Below are positions 18,384 through 27,747 of a stretch of DNA of 64,000 bases, one piece after another. This DNA comes from UBA1161 sp002311745 (GTDB taxonomy: Bacteria > Planctomycetota > Phycisphaerae > Tepidisphaerales > Tepidisphaeraceae), in assembly GCA_050018415.1 (NCBI GenBank), contig JBEKAB010000010.1, positions 41,580 to 105,579 on the forward strand. The letters are read 5' to 3'. A program made the translations under genes and the position numbers. Under the pieces are notes generated by a model, which worked only from the letters and a program-made list of their open reading frames with translations, made no database searches and was not told where the DNA came from. Positions within the stretch are counted from its first letter, which is position 1. Every line of letters begins with the position of its first letter.

Positions 18384-18995
18384 ATGAACCTGACACCGCG
18401 GCAACTGGATGTCGTCGTCGCGATCCGCAATTACCGCCATCTGCACGGCTACGCCCCCACCATGCAGGAACTGGCCGACCAGCTCGGCACCAGCAAGGTG
18501 ACGATCTTCGAGCACGTGGGAGCCCTGGAGCGCAAACGGATTCTGCGACGCGACAAGCACAAGGCCCGGTCCCTGGAAATCATCGCCGATGAGAAATTGC
18601 CCGATGAAAACCGATCGACCAAGCTGCCGCTGCTGGGGGTGATCGCGGCCGGCTCGCCCATCGAAGCCGTGGAAAACCGCGAGGAAGTCGACTTGGAACA
18701 GATGTTCCAGTCCCGCGCCGGCGTGTACGTGCTGCGCGTGCGCGGCGAATCCATGATCGAGGACCACCTGTGCGACGGCGATTACGTGGTGATCGAACGC
18801 CGGGAAACGGCGCGCAACGGCGAACAGGTCGTGGCCCTGCTGGACAGCGGCGAGGCGACGCTGAAGCGATTCTACCGCGAAGGCAACAAGATTCGGCTTC
18901 AGCCGGCCAACAGCGCCATGGAGCCGCGGGTCGTGGATGCCGATCGCTGCAGAATCCAGGGCGTCGTCATCGGGGTGCTGCGCAGCTACAACTAA
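18384..18995 (+). CDS. lexA: SOS-response repressor LexA
   Basis: 203 residues. N-terminal winged helix (TPRQLDVVVAIRNYRHLHGYAPTMQELADQLGTSKVTIFEHV), the self-cleavage site Ala89-Gly90 in GVIAAGSPIEA, and the S24 protease dyad Ser123 (RGESMIED) and Lys161 (EATLKRFYRE). RecA-stimulated self-cleavage would derepress DNA-repair genes. Start fixed by AAGGAGGGTTT before ATG. Followed by a hairpin-forming word repeat and then argJ. Confidence 0.95.
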   Translation: MNLTPRQLDVVVAIRNYRHLHGYAPTMQELADQLGTSKVTIFEHVGALERKRILRRDKHKARSLEIIADEKLPDENRSTKLPLLGVIAAGSPIEAVENREEVDLEQMFQSRAGVYVLRVRGESMIEDHLCDGDYVVIERRETARNGEQVVALLDSGEATLKRFYREGNKIRLQPANSAMEPRVVDADRCRIQGVVIGVLRSYN

Positions 18996-18996
18996 G

Positions 18997-19080
18997 AGTT
19001 GCTGGTTGGTAGTTGCTGGTTCCTGACGAGAAGGCGCCCGGCGTCTTTTCTAGCAACCAGCAACTAGCAACTAGCAACTT
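18997..19080. repeat. word-repeat hairpin after lexA (GTTGCTGG / CTAGCAAC)
   Basis: The left arm (18997-19021) is built from GTTGCTGG words and the right arm (19052-19080) from CAGCAAC/TAGCAAC words. They pair over about 25 bases with few mismatches, and an inner GC-rich pair GGCGCC/GGCGTC extends the stem. It could serve as lexA terminator. The same heptamers recur at 32343 and 49430. Confidence 0.65.
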
Positions 19081-19101
19081 CCTCCGCTATTTTTGGCGCC
19101 A

Positions 19102-20313
19102 ATGGCGGCACTGCACCTACTAACACCGGCGGGCTTCAAGGCCGGGGCGGCGGCGGCGGGGATCAAGTCGGGACGCCAGCCGGACGTGGCCTTGCTGCTC
19201 TGCGACGTGACGGCGACGGCGGCGGCCCTGTTCACCTCCAATAAGGTCTGCGCGGCTCCGGTCAAGATCGGGCGCCAATGCGTCGCGGGCGGGAAACTGC
19301 GCGGCATCGTCGTCAACTCCGGCAACGCCAACGCCTGCACCGGCAAACAAGGCGAAAGAGACGCGCTGGCCATGTGCCGGCTGGCGGCAAAAGTCGCCGG
19401 GTGCGAGGCTCGGCTGATCCTGCCCAGCTCGACGGGAATCATCGGGCAAACGCTGCCGATGGAAAAAGTGCGCCGCGGCATCGAGCGGGCCGGGCGAAGT
19501 CTGGGCGAGTCGGCCAAGCACGCCGCTGGTTTCGCCGACGCGATCATGACCACCGATACGCGACGCAAATCCGCGGCGGTGCGGTGCAAGATAGGCCGAG
19601 AAAGCATGACGCTGGCCGGCGTTTGCAAAGGCTCGGGGATGATCGGGCCGCGGCTGATCGCGGCTGGCCGCCACGCAACGATGCTGGCGTATCTGACGAC
19701 GGACGCCAAGATCGCCCCACCGCTTTTGCGGCGGTGCTTGCTGGCGGCGGCAGAGCAGAGCTTCAACGCCGTCACGGTGGACGATCACACCAGCACCAAC
19801 GACACGGTGGCGATCCTGGCATCGGGCTTTGGTGCAGCGGTGGAATCGCCGCGGGCGGTCAAGGTCTTCGCGGCGGCGCTGGACGCGGTCTGCCAGGACC
19901 TGGCCCGGCAGATCGCGGCCGACGGCGAAGGGGCGACCAAGATGGTGCGCATCAACGTGCATCAGGCCAAGAGCGAGCGGGATGCCAAGATGATCGCGCG
20001 GGCGATCGCCAATTCACCTCTGGTCAAGTGCGCCATGCACGGCAACGATCCGAATTGGGGACGGATCGTGTCGGCCGCGGGAATGTGCCTGGCGGCGTTC
20101 GATCCGGATAAATGCACGCTGCAGCTCCAAGGCACGGCGGTCTTTCGAGGCGGCCAGCCCGTGCAATTCAATACCGCGGCCATCAGCCGGGCATTGGCCG
20201 CCAAGGAAGTGGTCGTCGATCTGCGATGCGGTTTGGGCGCGGCATCCGCGACGGTCTGGACCTGCGATTTGTCCAAGGATTACGTGACGATCAACGCGGA
20301 GTATCACACCTAA
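19102..20313 (+). CDS. argJ: bifunctional glutamate N-acetyltransferase / ornithine acetyltransferase
   Basis: Transfers acetyl from N-acetylornithine to glutamate in the cyclic arginine pathway; autoprocessed Ntn-like enzyme. Visible: VVNSGNANACTGKQG, LPSSTGIIGQ, KGSGMIGPR, the cleavage/nucleophile block HATML with Thr193, VDDHTSTNDT, and HGNDPNWGRI. 403 residues from ATG 19102; a TTG at 19093 is in frame. The segment before ATML is longer and more basic than usual (RLIAAGRH), slightly atypical. No other arg gene is adjacent. Confidence 0.92.
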   Translation: MAALHLLTPAGFKAGAAAAGIKSGRQPDVALLLCDVTATAAALFTSNKVCAAPVKIGRQCVAGGKLRGIVVNSGNANACTGKQGERDALAMCRLAAKVAGCEARLILPSSTGIIGQTLPMEKVRRGIERAGRSLGESAKHAAGFADAIMTTDTRRKSAAVRCKIGRESMTLAGVCKGSGMIGPRLIAAGRHATMLAYLTTDAKIAPPLLRRCLLAAAEQSFNAVTVDDHTSTNDTVAILASGFGAAVESPRAVKVFAAALDAVCQDLARQIAADGEGATKMVRINVHQAKSERDAKMIARAIANSPLVKCAMHGNDPNWGRIVSAAGMCLAAFDPDKCTLQLQGTAVFRGGQPVQFNTAAISRALAAKEVVVDLRCGLGAASATVWTCDLSKDYVTINAEYHT

Positions 20314-20365
20314 CAGCCTGTGGCAAAAGTCGCGCGTTCGCTTCTGATCGAGGGGATCGTCTGAA

Positions 20366-21156
20366 TCACATTGGGGGTGGAAGAAATGCCGATTCCAGCA
20401 TAAGCGATATAAAAAGGAAGAGGACTAAAAGGACAAGGTCCCCGACCGTAAGCGTGGCAACCGTGGCCCACCATCGTGCGGTGGAGCATCCGGTCGTGCG
20501 TTTGAGCAGACGCGCGGCCGTCAAATTCCGGTAAAAACAGGCGATGACCGGAACGATGTAAACCGGCAGGATGATGAGCCAAAGAAGGTCATGCCTGTTC
20601 CTGCGAGTCGACAGTTTTGCCAGCAGGATGACGACGATACCCAGGATCGTGGGCACCGGCACGGCGATCAGGGGCGCAGCGGCGTAATAGCTGAGGGCAA
20701 CGGCGCGGTTTGGGGGCACGATGCCAAAGAGACCACGCGGAGCAGAAAAAACGCTGGGCAGGCCGGTGATGGCATATAGGTACAGCCAGAATACCAATGC
20801 CAGCAGGATGGCGAGAAAGACAAAAACGGCAAACCAAAAAACCGGAAGGACAAAGACCAGGAAGCAAAGCGCAACTGCCAGCAGGGCCACGGTGGGTAGC
20901 CAGGCGATAAGAATGCACACGTGGCGGAATTTTTGGGCGTCGGCGTAGCTGACCGGTCGGTGCATCTCCTCGGCGAGGATGTTGGGATGGAACGTGGCCA
21001 GGGCAGCGGTACGGAAGAAGGCGCGGAATCGGCCGATGCGCTTGCGGTGCGTCCAGGGAATGCGGGATTCGCCGGTGGCCGTACGGTCGATAAGCAGGCC
21101 GCATTCGGGGCAGCGGTCGCTGTCGATGCCGAAGAGGTTGTAGCCGCAGCCAGAAC
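20366..21156 (-). pseudogene. 3' part of a zinc-ribbon membrane protein gene, split by a mobile element
   Basis: Encodes GCGYNLFGIDSDRCPECGLLIDR (second half of a zinc ribbon), then SRIPWTHRKRIGRFRAFFRT and about six transmembrane helices, clearly paralogous to the intact gene at 29705. Upstream of 21156 the reading runs into the end repeat of a mobile unit, so the first zinc-ribbon CxxC is lost. Translation might still start within the element (ATG at 21178, giving MRSTYRTRSGCGYN). The 5' part lies at 29627-29672. Function of the family unknown; zinc-ribbon plus membrane domain is common in planctomycetes. Confidence 0.75.
21149..21156. repeat. target-site duplication, left copy
   Basis: GCCAGAAC directly abuts the left end of the mobile unit. 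The right copy, ACCAGAAC at 29627-29634, differs in one base. Joining the two flanks through one copy restores the zinc-ribbon coding HCSGCGYN. Confidence 0.75.
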
Positions 21157-21186
21157 GTGTCCGATACGTAGACCGCATCTTTTTTT
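21157..21186 (+). repeat. terminal inverted repeat, left
   Basis: Perfect reverse complement of 29597-29626 over 30 bases. Starts GTGTCCGATACG at the duplicated target site and ends with a T7 run. Confidence 0.85.
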
Positions 21187-21216
21187 GTGATGTGGCCGGC
21201 TGGCATACTTGACGGC

Positions 21217-21273
21217 ATGAATAAATCACGTCGTCCTGGCATCGAAGAGTGGCGCCAGAGCCAAGGACCGTGA
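21217..21273 (+). pseudogene. truncated IS66-type TnpA remnant (left copy)
   Basis: ATG followed by NKSRRPGIEEWRQ, then divergence and a stop after 18 codons. It matches the start of the right-hand copy (MSKSYHPGAEEWRQ). The match ends at about 21258, where other IS sequence begins. Confidence 0.65.
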
Positions 21274-21292
21274 GGCTGCTTCAACCAGCCAG

Positions 21293-21434
21293 ATGGGCCG
21301 ATTCGAGACCGACGTGCTGACTGAGCCGTCCAGTCTGTCCGTCGTGCTACCACCTGCTGTTCTGCTTCAACCAGGACGGCGACTTGGAGCGGACATTGCT
21401 CCGCAACGGCAATGTCCCTAGTGCCGATGGACCA
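21293..21434 (+). pseudogene. IS1380-family transposase relic
   Basis: Two fragments in different frames: MGRFETDVLTEPSSLS from 21293, and CYHLLFCFNQDGDLERTLLRNGNVPSADG from 21345. Both match conserved blocks that I recall from IS1380 transposases (MGRFET..., CYHPLFxFNQxGDLE...LRxGNVHSADG). The middle, including the catalytic region, has been deleted. It shows that more than one IS entered this locus. Confidence 0.65.
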
Positions 21435-21656
21435 CCACAACAGGATCATGTGAGCATTGCCCGCCTCAGCCGTCGGCGGTACGATGCCATCGTTGCTTTT
21501 GGCTGGATTTCGGGGCCGATCGAAAGTGACGGGAGTTGGCGATATTCAGGATTGCAGGCCGTCGGATGACGTGCCCCGGAAACGCTGTGGTCCGGTTCCG
21601 TGATCTGCTGAAGCGGAGGAGGATCACCTTCGCCCCCCATCTTGCACGAGGTAGCC

Positions 21657-23156
21657 GTGAAATCCACCACCTTTTTGTGCACCGCCTTGTTTACCTGCTT
21701 GGCCTCCGTCGCGTTGGCTGGAAACCCCGCCACCCCCGCGGCCTCCCTGGAAGCCTTTCTCGACCAAGCCCCCACCTTCAAGGATCGGATCCTCTGGATC
21801 ACCGGCGATGGCAAGTCCCTCAAGTTTGCCCAATGGACTGCTCCCATGAAGGCCCGCCTGGAGTTTTTTTACACGCGCCTTCTGGCCAATGAGCGCGACC
21901 TCGCCATGCACGCCCCCACCGAAGAGCAAATCGATTCCAGCGGGAGCGCCTTCTTCACATCCGATCAGGCCTTCGACATCTACGCCGCCCACGTCGCCCA
22001 CGTCCTTTACGTCGAAGCTAAACACCTGGTGCCCTGGAGCATCCAGAACCGACCGGCAGTCGAACTGGATGTCCTCCTGGCCTCCCCCGCCTACTTCGCC
22101 CGAATCCGCCCTTCTGCCCGCACCGACTACCCCGCCGGCATCAAGGCCAGCCGCGACTTCACCGAGGCACCCGAAAACCACGGCCTGGGCGAATGGCTCG
22201 GCGACCCTCGGATCGGCTATGACTTTCTCGCTGGCAAGACCTCCACCTCCCACAAACGCCTCATCGGAAAAACCGAAATAGAGACCCTTGTCAATCTCAC
22301 CGTCTGGATGCGAGACAATTTGGACCACGGGCCCCTAGACGACAAGAAGATCGAGCGTGCCAAAAGCCAACGCTGGCTCGACGACCGCCTCCGAGCGTTC
22401 CCCGGACAACGCACGGCCATCGCCATCGAAGGCTGCCATTCCGCCGCCAAACGCATGGTCGATCTCGCACGCTCCGTCAATGTCCCCCTGCTGAACGTGC
22501 AGTCGCAGGAAGACGAAAAAGCCGACTCCCGCTCACATTTCTTCAACCGTAGCCACGGCGGACTCCTATACGGCTGGGGCGGGGCGGAACCCCGCATCCT
22601 CTGGCACACCGATACCCTCTACGCCCGTGCCGGCCGCATCTGCTTCCCCATCGACGACAAAACCGGCACCCTCCTTTCTCCCGAACAGGCCGACCAGCGA
22701 TATTTCGACGAAACCTGGGTCTCCCCGGAAACCCTGGCTAAATCAGGGTTCGTCTACCACCTCGAAAGAGTCGTTCCTGAAAAGGGCTTCGGACACAATT
22801 CCAGGGGCAAATACGAAGACCGCTTCGACTACGGCTGGATGATCGGATACTTCAAGAAGAAGGGCTCGTCCAAACTCGATTTACTCTTCGACATCGTCCT
22901 CGACGCCAACCTCTGTAGTTACACGCTGCTCGAACGCCAGGCCAAGCACCCCGGCCTCGACGGCTCGCTTGTCGGCCGCATCAAGCAATACCTCGGCGAC
23001 TTCACGGAGGACGAAGTCCCGCTGCTCAAATCCGCCAAGGAACAAAGCGACCGCGCTGCGACCGCCCTGAAGGCCATCGGCGGCCCCGAGAAGTTCGCTG
23101 TGTTGCTCGAACAACTCAAGGCCGCCCGCGGCCAGAACCTCTTGCCCCCACGCTAA
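21657..23156 (+). CDS. secreted transglutaminase-like protein (cargo gene 1)
   Basis: 499 residues with a signal peptide (MKSTTFLCTALFTCLASVALA). No exact family recognised. The central part looks like a transglutaminase/cysteine-protease core: LVNLTVWMRDNLDHG, then EGCHSAAKRMVDLARSVNVPLLNV (candidate nucleophile Cys), later HGGLLYGWGG (His) and ILWHTDTLYA (Asp). GTG 21657 is chosen because GAGG lies 6 bases upstream and the signal peptide begins there. First gene inside the mobile unit. Substrate unknown; predicted periplasmic or secreted. Confidence 0.55.
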   Translation: MKSTTFLCTALFTCLASVALAGNPATPAASLEAFLDQAPTFKDRILWITGDGKSLKFAQWTAPMKARLEFFYTRLLANERDLAMHAPTEEQIDSSGSAFFTSDQAFDIYAAHVAHVLYVEAKHLVPWSIQNRPAVELDVLLASPAYFARIRPSARTDYPAGIKASRDFTEAPENHGLGEWLGDPRIGYDFLAGKTSTSHKRLIGKTEIETLVNLTVWMRDNLDHGPLDDKKIERAKSQRWLDDRLRAFPGQRTAIAIEGCHSAAKRMVDLARSVNVPLLNVQSQEDEKADSRSHFFNRSHGGLLYGWGGAEPRILWHTDTLYARAGRICFPIDDKTGTLLSPEQADQRYFDETWVSPETLAKSGFVYHLERVVPEKGFGHNSRGKYEDRFDYGWMIGYFKKKGSSKLDLLFDIVLDANLCSYTLLERQAKHPGLDGSLVGRIKQYLGDFTEDEVPLLKSAKEQSDRAATALKAIGGPEKFAVLLEQLKAARGQNLLPPR

Positions 23157-23545
23157 GTCCGCTGTGAAAAGGTCCGGCCACAGCATTGGATTGAGCCTTA
23201 ATACCGAGAGCGCAGCGTCCATTTCACCCGTACCCACGCAGCGGTATCTGAACGGAATCCTGTTTCCTCGACGGCAGATGGCCGTCCAAGTCTTTGCACT
23301 AGAGGCGGCCGCGAGCCAAGAAAAACGTTTGTCCAAACTCCAAACCCCGATATCCTATGCAGAGTTGCCGCCGACGTTCGTCGGCCGAGGTGGATATGGG
23401 AAATCCCGGATTAGTCTTGATGAGTTTCTCCACTGGCCCCGGGCATAAGGCAGGCAGCGCGTCAATGGATGGCCGTGTTGCCGCGCCAACGGCACAGGGT
23501 TCATGCGTTTTCCAATCGTCGCCCCGCCACGGGGAAAGGAGCAAC
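23157..23545. other. 389-base gap inside the mobile unit
   Basis: No gene, RNA or clear repeat seen. It must carry the promoter of cargo gene 2, whose ribosome-binding site AAAGGAG sits just before 23546. Confidence 0.4.
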
Positions 23546-24400
23546 ATGACTACGTATATCGCCGCGTCCCACCTGCCAAAGCTGCTCAAAGGAACCCTAG
23601 CTGCGATAGTTGTCGCGGCGCTGCTGCTAAGTTGTCCGCACGCGGCGATGGCGCAGGACCAACCGGTCAAAGTCACCGAAGCCGATTTCAAAACCTTAGA
23701 GCAGTTGCGGTCGGCCGATGCGCTGGCCAGGTACAAGCTCATGTTTCGTCCCGATGACCAGAAGAAAGCGGCGATCAAAGCCCAATGGGCCGAGGCGCTG
23801 AAGACGGCCGATTGGACCGAACAGCAATACAATGACACCAACTCCGCCGTCCGCGACATCATCAGTGCGCTCAAGGACCTGGACAAGGGCGGCGACGACG
23901 CGGAAAGCGCCAAGCAGACGCTGGCGGCTGCCGACAAGACCACGGTCGAGACCGTCAAGGCGCATCTCAAGGAGCATCTGTCCGACACGGAACTGATGCA
24001 AAAGGCGGCAGCGCAGGTGCGCGAAGAAGCCGATGCGGAACTCCGCGGCCCGGCACCGGACGCCCAAGCGCTGGCAGGCCAGTGGGCCATTGATATCGAC
24101 GCCACGATCGAGTTGCTCCTGAAGGATTTCGATGCCGCCACCAAGGAAAAGCTCGCCAAGCAGATGCGGGACCAGACGCCCAAAGCAACGTACACGTTTG
24201 GCCCCGACGACCATTTTTCGGTGACGACCGAGCAGAACGGCGCCACGCGCACCGAGGAAGGAACCTACCGCCTGGAAGGCGCCAAGATTTTCTTCAAAAG
24301 CAAAAACAGTAAACAAGAGCAATCGTTGAGCATCGGCATCAGGGACGGGCAGCTGCGCATGGGAGTGATGGGAGCGTATAGCGTGTTCAAGAAAACGTGA
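23546..24400 (+). CDS. small secreted protein with lipocalin-like C-terminus (cargo gene 2)
   Basis: 284 residues, signal peptide ending at AMAQD. Residues about 25-170 are helical, Lys/Ala/Asp-rich (coiled-coil-like). The C-terminal 110 residues read as a small beta-barrel: GQWAIDID, TYTFGPDDHFSVTTEQNG, EEGTYRLEGAKIFF, the pattern of lipocalin-like or DUF-type stress proteins. ATG 23546 has a good AAAGGAG. Function unknown; position suggests co-action with the neighbouring exported proteins. Confidence 0.55.
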   Translation: MTTYIAASHLPKLLKGTLAAIVVAALLLSCPHAAMAQDQPVKVTEADFKTLEQLRSADALARYKLMFRPDDQKKAAIKAQWAEALKTADWTEQQYNDTNSAVRDIISALKDLDKGGDDAESAKQTLAAADKTTVETVKAHLKEHLSDTELMQKAAAQVREEADAELRGPAPDAQALAGQWAIDIDATIELLLKDFDAATKEKLAKQMRDQTPKATYTFGPDDHFSVTTEQNGATRTEEGTYRLEGAKIFFKSKNSKQEQSLSIGIRDGQLRMGVMGAYSVFKKT

Positions 24401-24533
24401 CGGATGGCGCGGCGCGCCTCAACAAGCCTCAAGGGTGCGGCTGGAAAGCCGATGGGCCGACGATTATACTTGCCCCTTGAATGCCGAGCCCGCTTCCGCC
24501 ATGTCGCCGGCGCGTGTGAATGGTGCGTGCCAT

Positions 24534-27500
24534 ATGCCCGACAAGAGCAATCCCGCCGCGTCCCAGCCACCCCGTAAGCACATCCGTCGTAATGTCGCCA
24601 TCGCCGTGGTGGTCATCGTTGTCATCATTATTCTGCTCCTGCTGCGCAGTTGCATGTCCAAGCCGGTCGCGGTCGTGCCATTCGATTACTTCCAGGCCAA
24701 GGCCACTGAACTGCGGAATGATCCCGGCAAGATCATCGCGTTCGTCCGCGACGACTTGCCAACGCTGGACTACCGCGGCGACGCGCGCGGCGCGCTGGGC
24801 GCCCTGTGGAACGGGGCGGCGTCACCGGAGGAGAAGCTGGCGCTGGCCAACGCCCTGCTGGCCGCCGCCGGGGCGGGAAAGACGGCTTCGCTGGATGATG
24901 TGGCGCCGAAGCGCGACAAAGCCGCGGACAATCCGCCGGCGCTGACGCTTACGATCGTCCATCGCATCGAACTGGAGAACGGTGACAACAAGGACACGCC
25001 GGTTTACGACGGCCCGGCGGGCGCACTCGTTGGCGATGTGCATTCGGTGGAGGCGGTGGACGAGAAGACGCGGCGGCTGACGCTCCGGCCGACGACGGTG
25101 CCGACCATCGGTCCCACGACCCGCCCGGCGGCGGCGCCGGTGCAGGTCGCCGTGCCCGCGGACGCCGTCGGCGAGGACCTCCTTTTCACCTGGCGCAAGC
25201 CCGGCGCTGCCGATGACGCGCCGCCGTCGACCACCATTCGCGAACTGTGGCATCGCGACAACCGGACCGGCGCACGGTGCGCCAACGCCGGCGACCGGCA
25301 CGATTTTGTGGTCATCCCCTGCCGCATCGGCAAGTACGTCCGCGAGAAGGAGGAGGTGTTGCTCAAGCAGCGCGGGCGCGACAATGCCGCCGAAGCCCGC
25401 GCCTATCTGGGCCTGCTCGATTACGCGCTGGACAGCGACCACCACCTCCTGACGCTGGAGAAACGATTGAAGGTGACGGCGCAGCTGTACGAGCCGCGCG
25501 TGCTAGTGCTGTCGCGGTTCGTGGCGCCGGACCTGCGGGGGAAGCTGGCATATGCGCTGGACCTGCGAATCGACCGCGCCGACTTCACGGTGGCGTCGCC
25601 GGCGATGGCCGCGGACAAGGTCGGCGCGACGGCGCCGTACCGGGCGGCGCAGGTGCGCTCGTTCTTCGAATCGTCGCTGGAGCATCAGTTCCTACAGAAC
25701 TTCAGCAAGCTTCCCGCCAACGCCACCATGGAAATCTTCGCGCTGATGAAGGACGACGAACCGAGCTGCGCCGGGCGGCGCATTGCCCAGGTGGAGGCGG
25801 CGCTGAAGTCGCTGCAGGACGAGGGCTCGCCGACAAACGTTGCCACGTTCGCGGTGGCGCCGCCCAGGAAGGGAAAGGAAGCCTCGCCGGCGAAGGTCGC
25901 GGTGACGTTCGACTCCGGCGGGTTCCACGTCAATGGCCAGCCGATCCTCAAGACGGTGGCCGACAACTTGGCCAAGGACGCCGACGCCCCGCACCTGCCG
26001 GCCGGGGGAAGCGGCGTCTTTGCCGACGTCGACCAGGCCGCCGCCGCCGTCGAAGCGGCGCTGCTGGCGGCGGACGTGAAGCCGGGCGTCCCGCTGACGT
26101 ACCACATGAACACGACCATCCAGCGCCCGGGACAGTCGATTCTCTGCGACGGCGCGCGATTGCACTGGAAATGGGGTTCGGGCGACGCCACGACCGACCA
26201 GCGCGTGCGCATCCGCGTCAGCTACCCGATGCTCTGGTACGACTGGCGCGTGCAGACGGGCCTGCTGCCCGCAGCCGGGAAACGCAAGGTCGGCGCCGAC
26301 GCCCTGGAGAGCGCGACGGTGCATAACCCGTGGTACATCGCCGGCGCCACCGATCAGGAGCGCGAGACGTCGCTGGTGGTTTCGCGCGCCGTCTATCAAT
26401 CGATCAAGTCCGGCAAGAGCATCGACCTGTCGATCGAGCGCGAGTACAAGGCCACGGACGACCCGAAGGCCTCTCGACCGGTGGAGTTCACCGCGCCATT
26501 GACGCCGGTCGGCCCGGGGACGGTGACGGTCGACGTGAACGGCCGGCCGGAGCCATTGCCGATCTTGCGCTGCACGCTGCGCGGCCAACCACTGGCGATC
26601 CTCGATGACCCGCTCTATCCGCTGGGCATGGCCGACGCGCTGCAATCGGTCACCACCGCCGTCAACTGCCGCCTGGTGGACGAACACGACCTGCCCATCG
26701 GCGGGGTGGAGGTCGTGCCGATCGAAGTCGCCGGTGACGCCGAGGTCCGCGGGCGGGCCGTGACGACGGCGCCGGACGGCTTCTTCCGGCTTCCACCCCC
26801 CACCGCTTCCGACGCCTATCAGAAGCTCGCCCTGGAGGTGACCTACGCCGATCAATCGCAGGAGCGCATTGAGGTCGAGATCAAGACGCCGGGCCTGTCC
26901 ACCATGCCCATCAAGGCGCATCGCCCGCAAGTTCAGCTTGTTTACATTACCCAAGACAACACCGCCCCCCTGGACTCGCTGAAGGTTTCCGACGAGGTGA
27001 AGCGCCAAGCCCATCGCGACCTCGCCGCCGGCCGCATGGTCGTCATCCCCGATCGCTTCGTCAGCGACGGTATTGACCAGTACATCGCGTATTACGCGTG
27101 CGATTCGACGACCGGCGACTACAATGGGGTGACCGAGGAGGGGCTGTGCGGGGCCAGCAATTGGGCCCAGCAGATCCACATCGAGCACGAAGAGGCCCTC
27201 AAGGCACTAAAGCAGGCGGTGGAGGACCCCTACAAAACGGGCACGTCGACGCCGATCCACGCCATGCGCGGGGCCATCGTCGCCTGGTGGGCCTACTGCA
27301 CCTATCGCCTCGAGGGCGACAGCGCCGAGGAAGCCATCAAGGACACGCTCGATTTCATCGACGCTTGGGCCGACCTGATGGACATCCCCGGGACCTTCGG
27401 AAAAGTCACCAACGAAAAGCTCGGCGACAAGGCCGGCGAGCTACTGAACAGCAGCGCTGTCATGAACATGAACGGCGACGCCGAGCGAGTGGCCTTCAAG

Positions 27501-27563
27501 CTCGGCTACACCGCCGCCGCCCTCTACCTGGCCGATTCACTGGGTGCCGAGGATGAATATTAG
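24534..27563 (+). CDS. large membrane-anchored protein with transglutaminase-like N-domain (cargo gene 3)
   Basis: About 1009 residues. One N-terminal transmembrane anchor (VAIAVVVIVVIIILLLLRSC), the rest extracytoplasmic. Just after the anchor, AKATELRNDPGKIIAFVRDDL...DYRGDARGALGALWNG...KLALANALLAAAG resembles the start of large transglutaminase-like proteins, though the catalytic residues are not evident. A carboxypeptidase-regulatory-like segment (NCRLVDEHDLPIGGVEVVPIEV...TTAPDGFFRLP) lies near residue 740. The C-terminal 200 residues include MVVIPDRFVSDGIDQYIAYYACDSTTGDYNGVTEEGL. Start chosen at ATG 24534; in-frame ATG 24501 is possible. Its end overlaps the next reading frame. Confidence 0.5.
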   Translation: MPDKSNPAASQPPRKHIRRNVAIAVVVIVVIIILLLLRSCMSKPVAVVPFDYFQAKATELRNDPGKIIAFVRDDLPTLDYRGDARGALGALWNGAASPEEKLALANALLAAAGAGKTASLDDVAPKRDKAADNPPALTLTIVHRIELENGDNKDTPVYDGPAGALVGDVHSVEAVDEKTRRLTLRPTTVPTIGPTTRPAAAPVQVAVPADAVGEDLLFTWRKPGAADDAPPSTTIRELWHRDNRTGARCANAGDRHDFVVIPCRIGKYVREKEEVLLKQRGRDNAAEARAYLGLLDYALDSDHHLLTLEKRLKVTAQLYEPRVLVLSRFVAPDLRGKLAYALDLRIDRADFTVASPAMAADKVGATAPYRAAQVRSFFESSLEHQFLQNFSKLPANATMEIFALMKDDEPSCAGRRIAQVEAALKSLQDEGSPTNVATFAVAPPRKGKEASPAKVAVTFDSGGFHVNGQPILKTVADNLAKDADAPHLPAGGSGVFADVDQAAAAVEAALLAADVKPGVPLTYHMNTTIQRPGQSILCDGARLHWKWGSGDATTDQRVRIRVSYPMLWYDWRVQTGLLPAAGKRKVGADALESATVHNPWYIAGATDQERETSLVVSRAVYQSIKSGKSIDLSIEREYKATDDPKASRPVEFTAPLTPVGPGTVTVDVNGRPEPLPILRCTLRGQPLAILDDPLYPLGMADALQSVTTAVNCRLVDEHDLPIGGVEVVPIEVAGDAEVRGRAVTTAPDGFFRLPPPTASDAYQKLALEVTYADQSQERIEVEIKTPGLSTMPIKAHRPQVQLVYITQDNTAPLDSLKVSDEVKRQAHRDLAAGRMVVIPDRFVSDGIDQYIAYYACDSTTGDYNGVTEEGLCGASNWAQQIHIEHEEALKALKQAVEDPYKTGTSTPIHAMRGAIVAWWAYCTYRLEGDSAEEAIKDTLDFIDAWADLMDIPGTFGKVTNEKLGDKAGELLNSSAVMNMNGDAERVAFKLGYTAAALYLADSLGAEDEY

Positions 27564-27747
27564 ACATCATTTCACAACTGCGATCCTGCGGCCGGCGCAC
27601 CAACACGCTGAGCAACCTGGCGGGCCCGGAGGCGGTTTCCGCACCCGTCTGTTTTCCGATGACGCCGGCTCCGAGGTATTCCCCAGAGCCGGATCGGGGG
27701 CCGAAGAGTCCGGCCCTGCGGGGCGCGTAAGAACCGGCGTCTGGGGC

